Assembly: GCA_027063295.1 (NCBI GenBank)
Contig: JAMORZ010000137.1
Coordinates: forward strand, 1 to 6,919
DNA: 6,919 bases
Direction of reading: 5' to 3'
DNA from: Sulfurimonas sp.
GTDB taxonomy: Bacteria > Campylobacterota > Campylobacteria > Campylobacterales > Sulfurimonadaceae
Shown here: piece by piece, positions 1 to 6,369 of the stretch
Layout: each line of letters begins with the position of its first letter
How positions within the stretch are numbered: position 1 is the stretch's first letter
Translations under genes and position numbers: made by a program
The notes under the pieces: model-generated
What the model saw: only the letters and a program-made list of their open reading frames with translations
Databases searched by the model: none
Told to the model about the DNA's origin: nothing

Positions 1-1
1 T

Positions 2-1516
2 CTACGTGAGATGGGACAGATCCCACTTCTTACAAAAGAAGAAGAGATTGAGATCTCAAAAAAGATAGAATATGGTGAGAGTATCATTATCGATGCTATC
101 TGTTCAGTTCCATATCTTATCGACTTTATCTTAGACTATAAAGAGCCACTTATAAACCGTGAACGTCGTGTAAAAGAGCTTTTTAAATCTTTTGAAGATG
201 AAAAAGATGATGGTGATGATGCAGATCTTGGTGAAGATGGTGAAGAAAAAACACTCTCAGCAAAAGATAAAAGCAGAGTAGATAAAGTAACAACAAGCTT
301 TAAAGCTCTTGAAAAAGCAAAAAAAGACTGGCTCAAGTTTGCAGAAAAAGCACCTGAAAATCTTGATGGAGAGCTCAATGAAGAGATAGTTCATTATTTT
401 CTTGGTCTTACTTTCAAAAAAAGAGTTCTTAAGGAGAAACTTTTAGATCTTGGACCAACTTCAAAGCTTATCAATGAACTTGTAAAAGCGATGGAGACTG
501 CACTCAAATCTGATGAAGGGTATGACAAAGAGTTAAAACGTCTTGAGTATAAACTTCCACTCTTCAATGCAACACTTCGTGCAAATCACAATATCCTTGT
601 AGAGAAGATCCAAGAGCTTACAAAAGAAGATATCGCAAATATGGTTCCAGAAGCTACAATGGTTTCAACATATATGGAGATCAAAAAACTTGTTCAAACA
701 AAAGAAGCGAGTAAAAACTCTTTTGATATGGAACCAGAGAAACTTGCAGATATTTTAGAGCAGATCAAACGTGGTAAAAATATCTCTGAGATCTCTAAAA
801 CACGTATGGCAAAATCTAACCTGCGTTTGGTTGTTTCTATTGCGAAACGTTACACAAACCGTGGACTTCCTTTCCTTGACCTTATCCAGGAGGGTAACAT
901 CGGTCTTATGAAAGCAGTTGACAAGTTTGAGTACCAAAAAGGTTATAAGTTCTCAACTTATGCTACTTGGTGGATCCGTCAAGCAATTAGCCGTGCAATT
1001 GCAGATCAAGCACGTACTATTCGTATCCCTATCCATATGATTGAAACTATCAACCGTATCAACAAGATTATGCGTAAACATCTCCAAGAAAATGGTAAAG
1101 AGCCAGATGTTGAGACAATCGCAAAAGAGGTTGGACTCTCAGTTGAGAAAGTTAAAAATGTTATCAAAATCACAAAAGAACCTATCTCTCTTGAAGCACC
1201 TATTGGTAGTGAAGATGATGGTCGTTATGGTGACTTTATCGAAGATAAAACTTCACTTAGCCCATCTGATGCAATCTTAAAAGATGATCTACGTATTCAG
1301 ATTGAGCAAGTTCTAGAACAACTCAATGAGCGTGAAAAAGCGGTTATCAAACTACGTTTTGGGATCATGGATGATGAGAGTGATAGAACACTCGAAGAGA
1401 TCGGAAAAGAGTTAAGTGTAACACGTGAGAGAGTTCGTCAGATCGAATCAAGTGCTATTAAAAAGCTAAAACACCCTAAAGTTGGTCGTAAACTTAAAAA
1501 CTATATTGAAGAGTAG
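2..1516 (+). CDS. rpoD: RNA polymerase primary sigma factor RpoD (sigma-70), 5'-truncated by the window edge
   Basis: This is the housekeeping sigma factor that brings core RNA polymerase to -10/-35 promoters. The frame is open from base 2 (Leu-Arg-Glu before the first visible Met), and LREMGQIPLLTKEEEIEI is the end of conserved region 1.2. Region 1.1, roughly the first 110-120 residues, therefore lies outside the window and the ATG at 11 is not the start. Numbering from that Met, a non-conserved region with an acidic stretch (about 62-80) runs to about 240. Region 2 starts near 268 with KSNLRLVVSIAKRYTNRGLP and includes YKFSTYATWWIRQAI, the -10 recognition and melting part. Region 3 follows with TIRIPIHMIETINRINKI. 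Region 4 has LNEREKAVIKLRFG and the helix-turn-helix TLEEIGKELSVTRERVRQIE for -35 recognition. The intact 3' end stops at TAG 1514-1516, 2 nt before the next gene. Identification is very secure. Confidence 0.97.
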   Translation, partial: LREMGQIPLLTKEEEIEISKKIEYGESIIIDAICSVPYLIDFILDYKEPLINRERRVKELFKSFEDEKDDGDDADLGEDGEEKTLSAKDKSRVDKVTTSFKALEKAKKDWLKFAEKAPENLDGELNEEIVHYFLGLTFKKRVLKEKLLDLGPTSKLINELVKAMETALKSDEGYDKELKRLEYKLPLFNATLRANHNILVEKIQELTKEDIANMVPEATMVSTYMEIKKLVQTKEASKNSFDMEPEKLADILEQIKRGKNISEISKTRMAKSNLRLVVSIAKRYTNRGLPFLDLIQEGNIGLMKAVDKFEYQKGYKFSTYATWWIRQAISRAIADQARTIRIPIHMIETINRINKIMRKHLQENGKEPDVETIAKEVGLSVEKVKNVIKITKEPISLEAPIGSEDDGRYGDFIEDKTSLSPSDAILKDDLRIQIEQVLEQLNEREKAVIKLRFGIMDDESDRTLEEIGKELSVTRERVRQIESSAIKKLKHPKVGRKLKNYIEE

Positions 1517-1518
1517 AT

Positions 1519-2208
1519 ATGACATTTGAGCAGCAATGGATAGAGTATGACTACAACCCTTTTGTATTGTTTGATGCAAATAGTAAAGTACTCTCTCTCA
1601 ATGCTGAAGCTCAGTTTCTTCTTGGAGCAGTTACCACTAAAGAACTTTTTGAAGTCGCAAAAACTTATGCAAGTGTCAGTTTTGGCTTTAAAACTACATT
1701 TGTAGATCTTGAGTTTGGTCGCTATAAGTTTTTTGGGTTAACTGTTGGTTATGAAAATGAAGAACAGCTTGGTATCAAGCTCTATCAAACTCCATCTTTT
1801 AAACTCTCAACACCAAAACCACATGGTGATTTAACAAATATCTTTACTATTATCGATCTGTGTATCTCAACACATTCTATTAGTTCAAATATTGAATTTA
1901 ACAAGATTTATGATCCTACCATTCCAGACGTTGTTGTTGATTCTAATGCACTTATCAAACTTCTCAACAAGATCTATGACTGTTTTTTAGAAAATTCATC
2001 TATCCACACAAAAGTTTTTTATAGAATTGGTGAGCATATTCGCTTTGAAGATAAAAAATACAGCCTCTTTTCTATCGTTATCAGTGCTGCACATCTATCT
2101 AAAGAATCAACTTCTCAGCTCAAAGTGATAGCTGAGAACAACGACTTTTTTATGGATATTAGTGAGAATTGTGTAACTGTAAATATCCCTATGACTACAT
2201 CTATATAG
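1519..2208 (+). CDS. Unrecognised protein, PAS-like sensor plus degenerate histidine-kinase ATPase-like lobe
   Basis: A 229-aa cytoplasmic protein with no signal peptide or membrane segment. I do not recognise a named family. Residues about 13-36 (NPFVLFDANSKVLSLNAEAQ and on) resemble the start of a PAS fold, and about 68-90 resemble its closing strands. Residues about 124-160 (an IEFNKIYDPTIPDVVVDSNA stretch, then LIKLLNKIYDCFLENSS) resemble the strand and N-box helix that open a histidine-kinase HATPase (GHKL) domain. The final VTVNIPM resembles its last strand. The N-box Asn is not in its usual place, no DxGxG or GTG glycine box is visible, and there is no convincing H-box His at kinase-like spacing. 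If related, it is probably not an active kinase. The ATG lies 2 nt after the rpoD stop, with a weak GAAGAG upstream, which suggests co-transcription and translational coupling with rpoD. The gene is surely real; the domain reading is inference. Confidence 0.85.
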   Translation: MTFEQQWIEYDYNPFVLFDANSKVLSLNAEAQFLLGAVTTKELFEVAKTYASVSFGFKTTFVDLEFGRYKFFGLTVGYENEEQLGIKLYQTPSFKLSTPKPHGDLTNIFTIIDLCISTHSISSNIEFNKIYDPTIPDVVVDSNALIKLLNKIYDCFLENSSIHTKVFYRIGEHIRFEDKKYSLFSIVISAAHLSKESTSQLKVIAENNDFFMDISENCVTVNIPMTTSI

Positions 2209-2209
2209 A
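2200..2209. other. Convergent stop-codon overlap on a 10-bp palindrome
   Basis: TCTATATAGA is identical to its reverse complement. It supplies the TCT ATA TAG end of the plus-strand 229-aa gene and the same codons for the minus-strand Crp/Fnr gene, so both proteins end in Ser-Ile. The two coding regions share 8 bp (2201-2208). No hairpin with a T-run is visible on either strand close to this junction, so termination of the two converging transcripts must occur inside the opposite gene or be Rho-dependent. Confidence 0.9.
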
Positions 2210-2878
2210 GAGCTTATCAAGCAGTTTTTGAAAGTTTTTTATGTGGATATTTTTACGTGAAATATCTATGATACCATCTTGTTTGAGTTTTTGAAGGCTT
2301 CTGTTTACCACTTTTCTTACACTTCCCACCATCGAAGCGATATCATCATGCTTGAGATTGTCTATTACATTGAGTTGTGGTTTGCCATCTACCTCTTTTG
2401 TAAAACGTGCAAAGAGTTGCAGTACTCTTTGGTATACATCATAAAACGACAAACTCACTGCAAGGTTTTCCATCGCTTTGAGTTGTGAAGCGATGTAAGC
2501 ATAAAAATACTGTCTAAAATCTGCATCTTTGAGTATCATCTCTTGGACATCTTCAAGTGGTACTTGAATCACATGGGCATCTTCTAGCACCTCTGAGATA
2601 TACTCATTTGGTTTGCCATCAAGGAGTGCAACTGTGTCAAACATATCACCACGTGAGAGCATATAGAGTGTTTGCTCTTTTGATGTTTCAAAGTCTATAT
2701 CATAAATCTTGATTTTACCACTCATTATAAAGTAAAAATATTTTAGTGTATTTGTATGAGCTAGAGGGTCTTCCCCTTTTTTAAAGTAAAGATCTTTCTT
2801 ATGAGAAAGGGAGATGGGAGATCTGTCAATCTCTTGAAGAATAAGTTGTTGGTGATTCACTGGTTCTAATGCATTCAT
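2201..2878 (-). CDS. Crp/Fnr-family transcriptional regulator, cysteine-free
   Basis: A 225-aa regulator. The N-terminal cyclic-nucleotide-binding-like beta-barrel is at about 28-110 (YFIMSGKIKIYD, then LSRGDMFDTVALLDGKPNEY), followed by the long dimerisation helix (about 117-145). A Crp-type winged helix-turn-helix is at about 172-215 (LKHDDIASMVGSVRKVVNRS, then LQKLKQDGIIDI). The segment that carries the cAMP-binding Arg-Ser/Thr in true Crp reads KPNEY here, so cAMP binding is unlikely. With this start the protein has no cysteine at all, which excludes FNR-type Fe-S and cysteine redox sensing. The start is uncertain. An in-frame TTG at 2896 would add six residues including one Cys, but neither start has a clear Shine-Dalgarno. 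ATG 2878 is preferred for its codon. It lies 31 nt downstream of hsp20-B with no terminator between, so it is probably the last gene of that operon. Its ligand and targets cannot be read from sequence. Confidence 0.9.
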   Translation of the reverse strand: MNALEPVNHQQLILQEIDRSPISLSHKKDLYFKKGEDPLAHTNTLKYFYFIMSGKIKIYDIDFETSKEQTLYMLSRGDMFDTVALLDGKPNEYISEVLEDAHVIQVPLEDVQEMILKDADFRQYFYAYIASQLKAMENLAVSLSFYDVYQRVLQLFARFTKEVDGKPQLNVIDNLKHDDIASMVGSVRKVVNRSLQKLKQDGIIDISRKNIHIKNFQKLLDKLSI

Positions 2879-2909
2879 AGAACCAATGATACACAAAAAA
2901 AGCTAATAT

Positions 2910-3335
2910 CTATTTTACTTTGATCGCTTTTGGTTTTGCTTTTTGTGTTTTTTCAAGCTCAATAGTCAAACGACCATCTTCATACTTCGCATCGATCTTT
3001 TTGGTGTCAACACTCTCAGGAAGCACAAAGCGACGCTCAAGCTTACCAAATGCAGACTCACATACATAGTAATTATCACGTGTAAGTTCATTTTTGAACT
3101 TACGTACAGCACTCACTATAAGTACTCCATCCTCTACCACAACGGAAATATCTTTTTTATCTACACCTGGCAGATCAACTTCAAGATGAAATGTAGAGTC
3201 CTCTTTTTTTGCCAAGTTTGAAAAAGGGAGGTGGCTTGCTATGTTGTCAAAAACTTCGCCAACTTTTTCTTTTACCACTTCAGCACCTTTTTCTACCTCA
3301 GTTGCAACATTTTTAGCAGTTTTTACAATATCCAT
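2910..3335 (-). CDS. Small heat shock protein Hsp20/alpha-crystallin, second paralog (hsp20-B)
   Basis: A 141-aa ATP-independent holdase chaperone that binds unfolding proteins in the cytoplasm. The alpha-crystallin domain spans about 46-130: FHLEVDLPGVDKKDISVVVE, then ESAFGKLERRFVLPE, and the AKYEDGRLTIELEK form of the A-x-x-x-x-G-R/V-L signature. A C-terminal I-x-I/V anchor is present as Ile-Lys-Val (138-140). The first 38 residues differ from its neighbour. They form a Lys/Glu/Val-rich amphipathic helix (TAKNVATEVEKGAEVVKEKV) rather than the Arg/Phe-rich arm of hsp20-A. There is one cysteine, at about 92, inside the core domain. The start is fixed by a near-perfect AAAGGAGG (3341-3348 on the complement) 5 nt before ATG. 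Only 17 nt separate it from the hsp20-A stop, so the two are co-transcribed. The different N-terminal arm suggests different substrates or a mixed oligomer (inference). Confidence 0.95.
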   Translation of the reverse strand: MDIVKTAKNVATEVEKGAEVVKEKVGEVFDNIASHLPFSNLAKKEDSTFHLEVDLPGVDKKDISVVVEDGVLIVSAVRKFKNELTRDNYYVCESAFGKLERRFVLPESVDTKKIDAKYEDGRLTIELEKTQKAKPKAIKVK

Positions 3336-3352
3336 AACATCCTCCTTTAGTA

Positions 3353-3802
3353 CTATTTGATTTCGATTTTTTTCACTTTTTCAACTTTTTGTGTTTGTAG
3401 TTTTGGTACAACAACCTCTAAAACACCATCTTTTGACTCTGCATGGATGTTTTCAATATCTGCATCTTCTGGAAGCGCGAAACTTCTTGAAAATGATCCA
3501 AAGCTACTCTCAATCTTATAGTAGTTTTCCTCTTTGAGCTCCTCTTTGATCTTTCTCTCACCAGAGATCACCAAAGTATTATCTTCGATTTGGATATTGA
3601 TATCCTCTTTTTTCATACCTGGAAGATCAACCTCTACATGGTATGCAAATTCACCTTCACGAGTGTTAATCGCAGGTGTAAAGTCTGCTTTAAAACTACT
3701 TGTATTTTCTGTTTCAAAATCTTCTAACATTGAGTTAAGTAGGTCAAATCCTCTTCTAAATTCTCTCATATTTCTTGCTGGGTTATATCTTGTTACTAAC
3801 AT
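3353..3802 (-). CDS. Small heat shock protein Hsp20/alpha-crystallin, first paralog (hsp20-A)
   Basis: A 149-aa small heat shock chaperone of the usual bacterial class A (IbpA-like) length. An N-terminal arm (1-40, with YNPARNMREFRRGFDLLNSM) precedes an alpha-crystallin domain at about 42-134: FTPAINTREGEFAYHVEVDL, then PGMKKEDINIQIEDNTLVIS, SFGSFSRSFALPEDAD, and the A-x-x-x-x-G-V-L signature in AESKDGVLEVVVPK. The C-terminal I-x-I anchor for oligomer assembly is Ile-Glu-Ile (146-148). The ATG at 3802 follows AAAGGAGT at 5 nt spacing. It is the first gene of a probable hsp20-hsp20-crp operon, with a TATACT -10 box in the upstream 60 bp. The terminator of the preceding transcription unit ends just above that promoter. 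No CIRCE (HrcA) or HAIR (HspR) operator is visible, so control may instead be post-transcriptional or by the downstream regulator. Confidence 0.96.
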   Translation of the reverse strand: MLVTRYNPARNMREFRRGFDLLNSMLEDFETENTSSFKADFTPAINTREGEFAYHVEVDLPGMKKEDINIQIEDNTLVISGERKIKEELKEENYYKIESSFGSFSRSFALPEDADIENIHAESKDGVLEVVVPKLQTQKVEKVKKIEIK

Positions 3803-3807
3803 CTTTG

Positions 3808-3823
3808 ACTCCTTTTGGATAGT
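3808..3823 (-). promoter_or_regulatory. Possible SD-sequestering hairpin (RNA thermometer candidate) before hsp20-A
   Basis: In the hsp20-A leader RNA the whole Shine-Dalgarno core GGAGU can pair with an upstream ACU..CC. The fold is ACU, a 2-nt AU bulge, CC, an AAAA loop, then GGAGU: five pairs with an asymmetric bulge, 5 nt before the AUG. Short, imperfect hairpins hiding the SD are the rule for thermosensors in front of small heat-shock genes (ROSE, fourU types). This one has neither the ROSE consensus nor four uridines and is weak, so it could be chance. Confidence 0.3.
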
Positions 3824-3843
3824 TGTTTTTTATTTACAGTGAA

Positions 3844-3849
3844 AGTATA
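3844..3849 (-). promoter_or_regulatory. Probable -10 box of the hsp20 operon (TATACT)
   Basis: TATACT lies on the minus strand in the T-rich context CTTCTATACTTTC, 41 nt upstream of the hsp20-A ATG. This predicts a leader of roughly 35 nt. No TTGACA-like -35 is found at 16-18 bp. That is usual for campylobacterotal sigma-70 promoters, which rely on the -10 and T-rich upstream periodicity. No CIRCE or HAIR inverted repeat overlaps it. Confidence 0.6.
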
Positions 3850-3859
3850 GAAGATTTTT

Positions 3860-3889
3860 AAAAAGAGTTGCGCCACCTAAGTGGCACAA
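3860..3889 (-). terminator. Rho-independent terminator after the M16 peptidase gene
   Basis: On the minus strand, 14 nt after the peptidase stop, the RNA can fold UUG-U-GCCAC / UUAG / GUGGC-G-CAA. This is a 9-position stem with one mismatch and a 4-nt loop, followed by CUCUUUUU. The T-run exists only in the minus direction (the plus side is followed by ATGGAAAAAAG). It therefore terminates the pyrD-peptidase transcript rather than anything on the plus strand. It also insulates the hsp20 promoter, which begins only about 15 bp further down. Confidence 0.85.
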
Positions 3890-3903
3890 ATGGAAAAAAG
3901 TGA

Positions 3904-5277
3904 TTATTTTGTAGGTTTTTTTAAGATGAGTGTTGTTGATTTGTCAAAGTCAAAGTACTTGATGGCTGCATCTTGCACTTTTTTGGCTGTGATGTTGTTG
4001 ATATCTTCCTCATAACTCATAAGCGGAGAGATGTCACCACGCACAAGGTAGCTTCCATAGAGGTTGGCTACAGATGTTGAGCTCTCAAGTGAGTAGATAA
4101 AGTCAGCTTTTGTGTTGATCTTGACTTTGTCAAGCTCCTCTTGTGTTACTTGTGTTGTTTTTAAAAGCTCTATCTGTTTTATGAGCTCTTTTTCCACTTT
4201 TGTAGCATCGACACCAGGGTTACAAGTTGCCAAAAAGATAAAAAGACCAGGGTCTTTGTTCTCCATATTGTAAGCATAGATGGAGTTTACAAGACGTTTT
4301 TTATCTACGAGTTCTTTGTAAAGGCGTGAGCTTTTTCCTGAGTAGAGTATCTCTGAGATCACTGAGAGTGTTGGTTGATCTTTATGTTGAAAGTTTGGTA
4401 TATGAAAAGTGATAGCAAGCATCTCCACTTCACTCTCTTTGTGTATGATAACTCTTTTTGCACCATCTTGCTCAGGTTCTACAAACTTCACCTCTGGAAC
4501 TTCATGTTTGTTTTTGATACCCTTAAAAGCTTTTTTTGCAAGTTTGAAAACCTCTTTAGGCTCAACATCACCTGTCACTACTAAAATAGCATTGTTTGGT
4601 TGATAGTAAGTTTCATGAAACTCTTTGATATCTTCTATCTTCCATGTTCTAATGTCATTCATAAACCCTATCGGTGTCCAGTGGTATGGGTGGTACACAT
4701 AGGCATTGTTAAACATTTTGAAGTAGAGATACCCTAGTGGTGAGTTGTCTGTTCTCCAGCGACGCTCCTCTGCAACTACATCCCGTTCAGGTTGGAACTC
4801 CTCATCTTTGAGGTTAAGGTTTGCCATAAGTTCAGCATAAAGATCTATCGACTTTTTGAGGTTTTTTGAGCTTGATTTGATGTAGTAGTGTGTATAGTCA
4901 AAACTTGTTGAGGCATTGTTTACGCCACCTATACTTTTTACCTCTTTGTCAAACTCACCAGCATCAAGGTTTTTGGTACTTTTGAAGTTCATATGCTCAA
5001 GCATATGAGCGATCCCTGTTTTTCCCATCACTTCGTTGCGGCTTCCCACTTTGTAGAAGATATCAGTACTGATAACTCCTGTGTTGTTGTGGAGTGGTAT
5101 CACAACGATCTCAAGTCCGTTTTTGAGTGTTTTTGTTTCATACTTCGGTAATGGTGAAGGCATAGTGTGTATCTCACTTTTTTGTGTTTTTGTTTTGGTT
5201 GGAGTGTGTTTGTACTCTATAAAATCTCCTGCAAACGCAAGAGTTGTGCAGAGTAGAAAAGCAGATAGAATCTTCAT
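3904..5277 (-). CDS. Exported M16-family zinc metallopeptidase
   Basis: A 457-aa member of the pitrilysin/processing-peptidase family (M16B-like length). A short signal peptide MKILSAFLLCTTLAFA with an Ala-x-Ala cleavage site predicts export to the periplasm. The N-terminal catalytic domain (about 48-200) carries the inverted zinc motif HMLEH at 91-95 (H-x-x-E-H, with Glu94 as catalytic base). The third zinc ligand is probably the Glu in VVAEERRW (about 170-171), at the expected spacing of about 76. The second M16 domain (about 205-390: FHETYYQPNNAILVVTGDV, then SGKSSRLYKELVDKKRLVNS) has no zinc motif and would form the other half of the clamshell. All catalytic residues are present, so it should be active; its substrate is unknown. 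The ATG overlaps the pyrD stop by one base (TAATG), indicating translational coupling. An M16 peptidase after pyrD is, from memory, also seen in Campylobacter. Confidence 0.95.
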   Translation of the reverse strand: MKILSAFLLCTTLAFAGDFIEYKHTPTKTKTQKSEIHTMPSPLPKYETKTLKNGLEIVVIPLHNNTGVISTDIFYKVGSRNEVMGKTGIAHMLEHMNFKSTKNLDAGEFDKEVKSIGGVNNASTSFDYTHYYIKSSSKNLKKSIDLYAELMANLNLKDEEFQPERDVVAEERRWRTDNSPLGYLYFKMFNNAYVYHPYHWTPIGFMNDIRTWKIEDIKEFHETYYQPNNAILVVTGDVEPKEVFKLAKKAFKGIKNKHEVPEVKFVEPEQDGAKRVIIHKESEVEMLAITFHIPNFQHKDQPTLSVISEILYSGKSSRLYKELVDKKRLVNSIYAYNMENKDPGLFIFLATCNPGVDATKVEKELIKQIELLKTTQVTQEELDKVKINTKADFIYSLESSTSVANLYGSYLVRGDISPLMSYEEDINNITAKKVQDAAIKYFDFDKSTTLILKKPTK

Positions 5278-6335
5278 TATGCTCTATCTGCCCCGATAGC
5301 TTCTGTGATGTTACTATAATCATCAGCTTTGAGCAGCTCTATAAGCTCTGTGTTGATATTTTTTATCATCTCTGGACCATGAAATACAATCCCACTTAAA
5401 ATCTGCACAAGTGAAGCTCCAGCACGGATACGTTTGTAAGCTTCAACTGCTGAGTCTATCCCACCTACTGAGATAAGTATTGTTTTTCCATAAAGCTCTG
5501 CTGCTATGGCATCAAAGATCTTAAAGCTTTTCTCTTTAAGCACTGCACCACTGAGCCCACCTATATCTTTTGGGTGTTTTACAAGTGAGTAGTCTATGGT
5601 TGTGTTGGTTGCGATGATACCATCTGCACCTTTTTCAACTGCCATTTTTGTAAGTGCCACAGCATCTTCTACTTCCATATCTGGAGCGATTTTAAGTAAG
5701 ATAGGCATATCTGTTAGTGCTTTTGCTTCAGCAAACAAGCGAGTGATAAACTCCTCATTTTGCAAGTCACGAAGCCCTGGTGTATTTGGTGATGAGATGT
5801 TGATAACAAAGTAATCCCCAAGCCCATCAAATGCTTTGATAAGGTGTGTGTAGTCGCTAATAGCCTCACTCTCTGGTGTCACTTTGTTTTTACCGATATT
5901 GATCCCAATCGGTGTTGTAAATGGATAACGCTCTTTGAGACGTTTGACAACTTTGTATGCACCATCGTTGTTAAAGCCCATTGCGTTTTGGATGCTTTGC
6001 TCCTCAACATGGCGAAACATACGTGGTTTTGGGTTACCAGCTTGAGGTTTTGGTGTGACTGTACCTATCTCGGTATAACCAAATCCAAGGATTTGCATTC
6101 CACGAATCATCGTTGCATTTTTATCAAACCCAGCACCAAGCCCTACAGGGTTGTAAAACTTTCTGCCAAAGATCTCTTGTGTGAGTATATCATCAGCGAT
6201 AAAGTGCGACTTTAAAAAAGGGTTAAACGGTATCTGACACATATTTGGCAAACGCAGCACACACTCAGCAACATGGTGTGCATTTTCTGGTTGTAGTTTA
6301 AAAAGTAGTGGTTTTATAGACTCATAATAACTCAT
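5277..6335 (-). CDS. pyrD: Dihydroorotate dehydrogenase, class 2 (quinone-dependent)
   Basis: A flavoprotein that oxidises dihydroorotate to orotate, the fourth step of de novo pyrimidine synthesis, passing electrons to membrane quinones. At 352 aa it is of normal class 2 length, with the class-specific N-terminal membrane-associating helices (about 1-45). Motifs in order: NPVGLGAGFDKNA (62-74), FGYTEIGTVTPKPQAGNPKP with RMFR (to 108), NAMGFNNDG, INIGKN (145-150), VINISSPNTPGLRDLQ (177-192) with the catalytic base Ser at about 182, LLKIAPD, IIATNTT, GGLSGAVL (259-266), ISVGGI and the FMN phosphate-site region GASLVQI. The catalytic serine, rather than a cysteine, together with the N-terminal extension, separates it from cytosolic class 1 enzymes. 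ATG 6335 follows a weak GGGA, and a TATAAT box lies 26 nt further up. It is the first gene of a two-gene unit with the M16 peptidase. Confidence 0.97.
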   Translation of the reverse strand: MSYYESIKPLLFKLQPENAHHVAECVLRLPNMCQIPFNPFLKSHFIADDILTQEIFGRKFYNPVGLGAGFDKNATMIRGMQILGFGYTEIGTVTPKPQAGNPKPRMFRHVEEQSIQNAMGFNNDGAYKVVKRLKERYPFTTPIGINIGKNKVTPESEAISDYTHLIKAFDGLGDYFVINISSPNTPGLRDLQNEEFITRLFAEAKALTDMPILLKIAPDMEVEDAVALTKMAVEKGADGIIATNTTIDYSLVKHPKDIGGLSGAVLKEKSFKIFDAIAAELYGKTILISVGGIDSAVEAYKRIRAGASLVQILSGIVFHGPEMIKNINTELIELLKADDYSNITEAIGADRA

Positions 6336-6361
6336 AGATATCCCATTGAAAAAATTAGGTG

Positions 6362-6367
6362 ATTATA
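6362..6367 (-). promoter_or_regulatory. -10 box of the pyrD promoter (TATAAT)
   Basis: A perfect TATAAT on the minus strand, in TTTTTTAGTATAATC, 26 nt upstream of the pyrD ATG. This predicts a leader of about 20 nt. At 17 bp spacing the -35 position reads TCAAAT, which is only a poor match, as expected for this phylum. A 9-bp inverted repeat with A6/T6 arms begins 3 bp upstream of the box. Confidence 0.7.
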
Positions 6368-6369
6368 CT

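Noticed and set aside
136..378. Open frame on the minus strand inside rpoD, 80 residues, Ser/Phe-rich.
   Set aside because: It is the complement of the acidic Lys/Glu/Asp-rich non-conserved region of rpoD. The Ser/Phe bias is what GAA/GAT/AAA codons give when read backwards.
2201..2896. Calling the regulator FNR or Crp by name.
   Set aside because: There are no cluster cysteines for FNR and no Arg-Ser cAMP-binding signature for Crp; only the family can be supported.
3803..3900. CIRCE (HrcA) or HAIR (HspR) heat-shock operator upstream of hsp20-A.
   Set aside because: I looked for TTAGCACTC-N9-GAGTGCTAA and CTTGAGT-N7-ACTCAAG forms and found neither. The only strong inverted repeat there is the terminator of the preceding unit.
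4989..5008. Near-perfect 20-bp inverted repeat TCATATGCT-CA-AGCATATGA inside the peptidase gene.
   Set aside because: It encodes the zinc motif His-Met-Leu-Glu-His-Met. Two CATATG copies arise from repeated His-Met codons around a Leu-Glu pair, so coding constraint and chance explain it.
5844..6215. Plus-strand open frame of 123 residues opposite pyrD, and similar ones opposite the peptidase and hsp20 genes.
   Set aside because: All lie fully antisense to genes with complete, recognisable motifs, and their translations are Cys/Trp/Phe-rich without family features.
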